The translations under genes and the position numbers were made by a program. The notes under the pieces were generated by a model. That model was not told where the DNA came from. It worked only from the letters and a program-made list of their open reading frames with translations, and ran no database searches. From assembly GCF_014356525.2 (NCBI RefSeq), contig NC_052507.1, positions 806,001 through 870,000 of the forward strand: DNA of 64,000 nt. The letters run 5' to 3'. Position 1 is the stretch's first letter. Each line of letters starts with the position of its first letter. Positions 56,597 through 64,000 of this stretch are shown here, piece after piece. The stretch is from Nilaparvata lugens. Taxonomy: Eukaryota > Arthropoda > Insecta > Hemiptera > Delphacidae.

Positions 56597-59496
56597 CATT
56601 GATATAGAGAATAAGATTAAGAAGAGCGAAGTCCGCTATGATGCCACTGCGCTAGTGTAGCTACCAGAAATTTCGGGCAAGAAGTCGGGTATTTGTATTC
56701 GCTGTGTAGAAAAAGAGCCTTTTTCAAATGATAATATTTTTTTATTGAAGCAATAAAAAATATTCAAAGTATGGTAGTTTCATGCAGTGCTTACGGATGT
56801 ACGAATCTGCATGTGCCAGATAAAAATATTTCTTTTCATACATAAGTATTTTTATATTTTCATCGGTCATGTTTCATGCAGGCTAAGCCTAGTGCCAAAT
56901 GATCGTTTCAAGGAATATTGTGCTTAGGTTGATTCATTATCATTATTTGCCAAGTAATAAAATATAAGTTTCGGTAATATTATATTATAATATTTTATTT
57001 CCATAAATTCAATATAGGTATCCATATTCCATTCCATTAATTTGTCTTATATTGTAATATTTTGTAAACTATAAAAATATTGTATGCTAAATTTGTATTA
57101 TAAAAAATATTATTTGCTAAAATTGTCTATAAATTCATCATCATTACTATTGTTTCATTTTTTCTGTTCTTATAATATGTAGTTATTTATTATCTTATAT
57201 CAAATATAGGAGTATAGAGTATAGTTAGGTACCTATACTTAAGTTGCAAAACAAATGAGAAACAGTTTCAGGAAATATGGTGATAACGGTTAATTTATTT
57301 TTATTTGCCATCTAATACAAATATACGGTAATATTAGCTATCTATAATTTTTGTTTCATTTTTCCCGTTCTTGTAATATGTAGTTATTTATTATCTTACA
57401 TTAAATATAGGAGTATAGAGTATAGTTAGGTACCTATACTTAAGTTGCAAAAAGAATGGAAACAGTTTCACGAAATATTGTGATAACAGTTAATTTATTA
57501 TTATTTGCCATCTAATAAAATATATGGTAATATTAGCAATCTATAATAAATGTTTTATTTTCCATATCCTAAATACATGGTAGTAGGAAAATATTGTAAA
57601 AATGAGATTCATTTGCTAACAGAATGGATCAAAATCTGTAGTGAGGTAGGTCCACTAAATTAGATGTTTGGTCGAATTAAAAATAATGTTCAATGAACAA
57701 ATCATTGTATCATAAATATTTTTTTCCATTGATCCAATATGGGTATGCATATTCCATTCCATTAATTTGTCTTATATTGTAATATTTTGTGAACTATGGA
57801 AATATTGTATGCTAAATTTGTATTATAAAAAATATTATTTGCTAAAATTGTTCATAAATTCTTCATCATTGCTATCGTTTCATTTTTCCCGTTCTTATAA
57901 TATGTAGTTATTTATTATCTTATATCAAATAAGGAGTATAGAGTATAGTTAGGTACCTATACTTAAGTTGCAAAACGAATGAGAAACAGTTCCACGAAAT
58001 ATTGTGATAACGGTTAATTTATTATTATTTGCCATCTAATACAAATATATGGTAATATTAGCGATCTATAATTTTTGTTTCATTTTTCCCGTTCTTGTAA
58101 TATGCAGTTATTTATTATCTTATATTAAATATAGGAGTATAGAGTATAGTTAGGTACTGTGAGACTTTTTGGATTTTGACCTATGGGTCCTTTTTAACTA
58201 GTTTTCCATAAGGAACAGACTCACCGGTTTTAATTTAAGCATCGTCCCCAGACAGCAATCCTCCGGTAGAGCATTAGGTGGTAGTCTTCCGTCCGCCAGC
58301 CTTCTTTCACACGCGTATTCACTAAAGCGTTTAAATCACTTCGATTCTCCGCACACCTTTACAATATTGCGAGTTCCGAGAAGTCTAGGAGAAGAGTGAC
58401 GAAAAACACAGGCGGAGTTCCTTCTCAGTTGCTGGGAGAGAGTCCCGTTACTCTAGCAGATAACGCCGATATTTCCCCAAAGTTATGGAGGTGGGGGTAA
58501 GCACCCTCAATTGTAAAAGAGAGAACTCTCAATGTAAGAGGAATAGATAATGAACATGGAGGTAGAGATAATTTGAAGAACACCTTTCCGAGAGAGAGTA
58601 TACAATAATTATTAAAAATGTAACTTGACATATATTGACAGCTATGATAAGGCGTTGAAATGAATTTTTATTATAATTAAAGCTGTATGAACCGAAGTAA
58701 TAGCAGGCTGGCATCTTATCTTATAGATATTGCTGCTCGCTACTATCAATTTCAGCTATGCCAGCCCGCTTATGAAATGTGATGTCACAGTACCTATACC
58801 TAAGTTGCAAAACGAATGAGAAACAGTTTCACGAAATATTGTGATAACGATTAATTTATTATTATTTGCCATCTAATACAAATATATGGTAATATTAGCG
58901 ATCTATAATTTTTGTTTTATTTTTCCCGTTCTTATAATATGTAGTTATTTATGATCTTATATTAAATATAAGAGTATAGATTATAGTTAGGTACCTATAC
59001 TTAAGTTGCAAAACAAATGGAAACAGTTTCACGAAATATTGTGGTAATGGTTAATTTATTACTATTTGCCATCTAATAAAATATATGGTAATATTAGCAA
59101 TCTATAATAAATGTTTTATTTTCCATATCCTAAATACATGGTAATAGGGAAATATTGTAAAAATGAGATTCATTTGCTAATAGAATGGATCAAAATCTGT
59201 AGTGAGGTAGGTTCACTAAATTAGATGGTTGGTCGAGTTAAAAATAATGTTCAATGAACAAATCATTGTATCATAATTATGGTAATGGAAATGACGAAAA
59301 GTTGAAAAAAAATTATATTGAAATCCATAAAGTATGTCGAAAGATATAACGCAATGAAAGTCGATGTTTTCCCATATAAGTCTGTCTGGGCGCCTGACTT
59401 CTTGCCCGATATTCAATGGCGACGAGAAATGAAGGAGGCATCATACTTCCAAACGCTTGAAGGTATAGCTTAGTCATCTAACTATATATATCAATG
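56597..59496 (-). mobile_element. DNA transposon with 8-bp target duplication (copy 2)
   Basis: CATTGATAT...ATATCAATG, flanked by GTCACCTC at 56589-56596 and 59497-59504. It is in opposite orientation to copy 1. 56597-56785 matches 35240-35424 and 59100-59496 matches 31310-31700. The middle is a tandem array of the AT-rich 5' region (units near 56990, 57300, 57470, 57730, 58800) in place of the retrotransposon of copy 1. No transposase. Confidence 0.8.
58157..58790. mobile_element. 634-bp nested insertion with TA duplication
   Basis: It splits TTAGGTACCTATAC, which is intact in neighbouring tandem units, into TTAGGTA and TACCTATAC. The ends are CTGTGA...TCACAG, flanked by TA. The interior is GC-richer than the host array (CGGAGTTCCTTCTCAGTTGC). 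TA plus short inverted ends suggests a Tc1/mariner-like MITE. Confidence 0.75.
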
Positions 59497-59800
59497 GTCA
59501 CCTCCATGGAATGGATTGTCTATAAGCGTGACATCCATGGAGGTGACATTTCCTCAATGTTCATTCAAGAGAAACAAAACCCCCAGAGTATGCAATTTCG
59601 ATTATTATGAATTTGTTAAAACCACATGATTTTTCGAATTCCAAGTCACCTCCATGGAGATTTAGTCACCTCCATGGAATGGGTTATCCATGGAGGTGAC
59701 ATTTCCTCATTGTTCATTACAGATAAGCATAACCCTCAAAGTATGTTAATAAGTAAACATACAATTTTGATTATTATAAATTTGTTAAAAATACATAACT
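59497..59800 (-). repeat. GTCACCTCCATGG satellite, inverted arm
   Basis: About two units in opposite orientation to the main array. The complement of 59560-59800 matches 61195-61440 closely. Confidence 0.85.
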
Positions 59801-61190
59801 TTTTTGAAGTACAATCCTGTTCTACCTCTACAGTGAATTCTATACTCTGATGTAATCAGAGCACAACTCCAATCAGCCATAGCTGTAATCAGCGTTCATG
59901 CCCTCGACCAATAGCAGTACTCGCCTACTAGTATAAATTCTGCTGCTCTTGTATTTAGTTATAGTTTATCAGAGATTGACAATAGTGTAATAACCGGAAC
60001 CGGTCTTTCTAATTGTCAAAAAAAATCAGTGGTTTTTTGACAATTTCTTAGTCTTTTACATTTAATACAAATATATTCCTTATTTTCTGAATTTCTATCA
60101 TTTTGTGGATTAATTTGTTTATATTTTTGCTTATATATGATCTCATCAATAAATTTGGTATCATATCCATTTGTTACTGCAAAATTTTTTTATGATTTTC
60201 ACTTCTTTTTCATAATTTTCTTCTGAATGCTGCTGTTTTTTGTTGAGATCGAATAGAAATAATTTTAAGAAAATCCAATTTGACTTAAATAATTCTATTT
60301 TTGATAAAATTAAAAGTGAATAGATAAAATTTAAAATTTTTAAAATATAAATTTAAATTTAATAACTTTCACCAGAAATAAATTAGTCATATCAGTTTAA
60401 GCATATGTTCGTTTTATATCAATTAGTAAACAGTTATTGAATTTTATTTCATTTTATAACCTGAAGATGGTGTATAATATATCACTGAAACTAGTTGTTC
60501 AACTGAATCGCTAATTGCAGAAAGGGAACATGTCCAGCTTTCATAATTTTACAGGAGAGACAAAAAACTTATTTAAACTTGAATCTAAACCTGTAGTAAA
60601 CGATATACAGAGTGATTCATAATTATGATAAAATAATTCAATACGTGATAGTAGAGGTAAAAATAAGAAAAAAAGTTCCTATAAACATAAATCCATAGAC
60701 GCTTCATTAGTGAGCTATACAGGGTGAAAGATTTCGCCCGGAATTCAGTTCCTCTGGTGAAATATACCGATGCTGAATTGTTTGGGGACTAGTTTTTGAA
60801 AAACTTATGCTGGATTCATATGGAAAAATATCTGAAAAATTTAATAAAACTAGTCTGGAATCTGTAGTGTGAGTGGTTTTTGAGAAAAAAGTTGAAATCA
60901 CCCTGTATTCAAAACGTTGTCATTACAATGGTTTCAGTTGGACATGTATCCTTCCTACAGTAAACGATGTATCTTACATTAAATAGTTGATTTTTCGAAA
61001 AAAAAAACGAATTTTGAAAAAAGTTGGACTTGTTCCCTTTCTGCAATTAGCGATTATTGAAAATAGTTACTATTTTAAAGTTTTTTTTTAAGATTTATTT
61101 TGTTTTATACAATTTTGATTGTTATAGATTTGTTGATTTGTTAAGAGGTGACTAAATATCCATAGAGGTGACTAAGAATTCAAAAAAGTT
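59801..61190. other. 1.4-kb non-satellite spacer between inverted satellite arms
   Basis: Contains CCAATAGCAGTACTCGCC and a TATAAATT (about 59931), a Penelope/hammerhead-like phrase (CTGAAGATGG ... GAAAC, 60462-60493), and a small MITE (60718-60907). GAACATGTCCAGCTTTCATA-like ends (60526 and, inverted, 61025-61045: TTGTTCCCTTTCTGCAATTA) suggest an inserted element bounded by inverted TAATTGCAGAAAGGGAACA. Confidence 0.5.
60718..60907. mobile_element. Small MITE with CAGGGTGA ends
   Basis: CAGGGTGA...TCACCCTG with TA at both flanks, 186 bases between the TAs. Mariner-type MITE by end structure. Confidence 0.55.
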
Positions 61191-63470
61191 ATGTATTTTT
61201 AACAATTAATTTATAATAATCAAAATTGTATGTTTACTTATTAACATACTTTGAGGGTTATGCTTATCTGGAATGAACAATGAGGAAATGTCACCCTCAT
61301 GGATGTCACCTCTATGGATAACCCATTCCATGGAGGTGACTAAATCCCCATGGAGGTGACTTAGAATACGAAAAATCATGTTGTTTTAACAAATTCATAA
61401 TAATCGAAATTGCATACTCTGGGGGTTTTGTTTCTCTTGAATGAACATGGAGGAAATGTCACCTCCATGGATGTCACGTGTATAGACAATCCATTCCATG
61501 GAGGTGACCAAATCTCCATGGAGGTGATTTAGAATTTGATGAAATTATGTTGTTTTGACAAATTCATAAGATTAAAAATTGTATAATAACTTATTAACAT
61601 ACTTTGAGGTTAATGTTTCTCTGGAATGAACAATGAGTAAATGTCACCTATATGGATAACCCATTTCATGGAGGTGACTAGATATCCATGGAAGTGACTT
61701 AGAATTCAAATACATTATGTAGTTTTAACAAATTCATTATAATCGAAATTACATATTAACTTATTAACATACTTTGAGGGTTATGTTTCTATGGAATGAA
61801 TAATGAGAAAATATCACCTCCATGGACGTGACTGAATATCCATGCAGGTGACTTGGAATTCCAAAAAAAAAAATTATGTAGTTCCAACAAGTTTATAATG
61901 AACAAAATTGTATGTTTACTCATCAACATACTTTGAGGGTTACCGTATGTATGGGCTGAACAAATGAGGAAATGTCACCTCCATGGATAACCCATTCCAT
62001 GGACGTGACTAAATCTTCATGGATGTGACTTGAAATTCCAAAAAAATATGTAGTTTTAACAAATTCATGTTTATTTATTTAAATACTTTGAGGGTTTTGT
62101 AACTATGTAATGAACAATGAAGAAATGTCACCTCCATGGATAACCCATTCCATGGAGGTGACGAAATCTCCATGGAGGTGACTTAGAATTCAATAAAATT
62201 ATGTAGTTCTAACAAATTTATAAGATTCAAAATTGTATGTTTACTTATTGACATACATTGAGGGTAATGTTTCTCTGAAACAAACAATGAGTAAATTTCA
62301 CCTCCATGGATTATTCATTCCATGGAGTTGACTAAAAATTCAATAAAATTATGTAGTTTCAACAAATTTATAATAATGAAAATAATTGTATGTTGACTTA
62401 TTAACATACTCTGAGGGTTATGTTTCTCTGGAATGAATAATGAGGAAATGTCACCTTTTATGGATAAACCATTCCATGGAGATGACTAAATATCCATGGA
62501 GGTGACTTAGAATAAGGAATAATTATGTTGTTTAAATAAATTCATAATAATTGAAATTGTATGTCTACTTATCAACATACATCGAAGGGGTATGTTTCTC
62601 TGTAATAAACAATGAGGAAATGTCACCTCCATGGATAACCTACTCCATGGAGGTGACTAAGAAGTTAATAAAATTGTGTGATTTTAACAAATTTATAAGA
62701 ATCAAAATTGTATGTTCACTTATTAACATACTTTGAGAGTAATGTTCCCCTGGAATGAACAATGGGTAAATGTCACTTCCATGAATAACCCATTCCATGG
62801 AGGTGACTAGATATCCATGGTGGTGACTAAGAATTCAAATACATTATGTAGTTTTAACAAATTCATTATAAACAAAATTGCATGTTCACTTATTAACATA
62901 CTTTGAGGGTTATGTTTCTCTGGAATGAACGATGAGTATAAAAATGCCACCTCCATGGATGTCACCTCTATGGATAACTTATTCCATGGAGGTGACTAAA
63001 TCTCCATGGAGGTGACTAAGAATTCAATGAAATTATGTAGTCTCAAGAAATTTATAATAATTGATATTGTATGTTAACTTATTAACATATTTTGAGGGTT
63101 AAGTCTCTCTGCAATTAACAATGAGGAAATAAAATGAACATCAATGGATGTCACATCCATGGATAACCTATTTCATGAAGGTGACTAAATCTCCATGGAG
63201 GTGACTAAGAATTCAATGGAATTATGTAGTTTCAAGAAATTTATTATAATCAAAATTGTATGTCTACCTATTAATATACTTTGAGGGTCATGTTTCTCTG
63301 GAATCAACAATGAGTAAATGTCACCTTCATGGATGTCACCTCCATGGAATGGGTCACCTCCATGGATAACCCATTCCATGGAGGTGACTAAATCTCCATG
63401 GAGTTGACTTGGAATTCAAAAAATATATGTAGTTTTATAAATAGCTAAATTTGTATGTTTACTTATTGAA
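61191..63470. repeat. Satellite array of ~160-180 bp units with GTCACCTCCATGG dyads
   Basis: About thirteen diverged units. Each has TTATTAACATACTTTGAGGG, GGAATGAACAATGAGGAAAT, then GTCACCTCCATGGAT...CCATGGAGGTGAC once or twice, then TTAGAATTC...TTATGTAGTTTTAACAA. The CACCTCCATGG core and its complement alternate, so each unit can form small hairpins. Confidence 0.95.
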
Positions 63471-64000
63471 ATACTTCGACGGTCAAGTCCCTACTAGCAT
63501 ATTACTATCTTAAAATTGAATATTTTTATCCTTAACTCTCATTTTATTTTAATTACATTGTCTCATGCCTTCTACAACAATCACAAATTTTTATAATTTC
63601 AATAAAGACCACGTGGAGATTTTGAATTAAATATTTTTTAGTGCCGAGCAAATACTGGGCTCTGATTGGTAAAAAGTCAGATTCGGCTCAAGTGTACAGA
63701 ATGTATCAATGCGCATAGAAAAATTAGATCTTACTTCCTTTTTATTTTTTATTATGTTTTTGTATTTTATATTTGCTCACATATATAAATAAACATTTAT
63801 ATACTTTTCAAACATTCATATCCTTTATTTTGCATGCTATAAAAACCCTCTTGTCATCGTCTTAGCGTATGCTACCTAGAGGCAATTATTTTTCTAGCAA
63901 GTATCTAATTAAATTGTAGATGTTCGGCTTGATCATTATTGATATTGCCGACAAGCGTTGTTTATAAAATAATAGAACCTAGCCTCAAATTCACATAGTA
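63471..64000. other. No gene recognised
   Basis: AT-rich non-satellite sequence with no open frame or repeat I can name. Confidence 0.4.

Overview
The window looks like nuclear DNA of an insect, most probably a hemipteran and perhaps a planthopper. It is AT-rich and dominated by transposable elements, microsatellites and satellites, and the one host gene has short exons with GT/AG introns of several hundred bases to many kilobases. Several dispersed repeats (Helitron ends reading ...GGGTTACCTGCTAGT; a repeat bounded by ACTTTCCTTGCC and carrying an internal GT microsatellite) resemble repeats I associate with Nilaparvata-type planthoppers. That placement is memory-based inference, not a search. 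There are no bacterial operons, no rRNA or tRNA genes that I could recognise, and no CRISPR. || Layout. 1-3500: decayed cluster of virus-like (Polinton/adintovirus-type) genes on the minus strand: a coiled-coil protein, a DUF8207-like protein with a poly-Glu tract, and a frameshifted packaging ATPase. 4104-15511: a nest made of an element with ~60 bp terminal inverted repeats that encodes a possible replication-initiator-like protein (two broken copies, 4652-6340 plus and 13540-15230 minus), a second copy of the coiled-coil gene, a GC-rich repeat island, and a Jockey-type non-LTR retrotransposon (9790-13540, minus). A 100-N gap at 8570-8669 is flanked by the same ~1.49 kb on both sides, so the assembly has a probable false duplication here. 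16200-17280: minisatellite, perfect palindrome and a 550 bp CA tract. || 17543-56000 is host-gene territory. A secreted EF-hand protein gene of 160 codons can be assembled from six exons (41437-51684, plus) with every splice phase matching. A second copy of exons 4-6 lies upstream (17543-24831) and a third copy of exons 5-6 lies downstream (54864-55619). The homologous introns share a minisatellite (intron 4) and a Helitron insertion (intron 5), so the copies arose by segmental duplication after those insertions. The introns and spacers are filled with Helitrons, inverted-repeat transposons, a split non-LTR reverse transcriptase fragment, Ty3/gypsy remnants and an 805 bp tandem duplication. 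|| 31310-35424 and 56597-59496 are two opposite-facing copies of a DNA transposon family with perfect 8 bp target duplications. The first carries a CR1-like retrotransposon segment; the second contains a tandem AT-rich array and a nested 634 bp insertion. 56500-63470 is a satellite of about 170 bp units rich in GTCACCTCCATGG and its complement. The last 500 bases hold nothing I can name.
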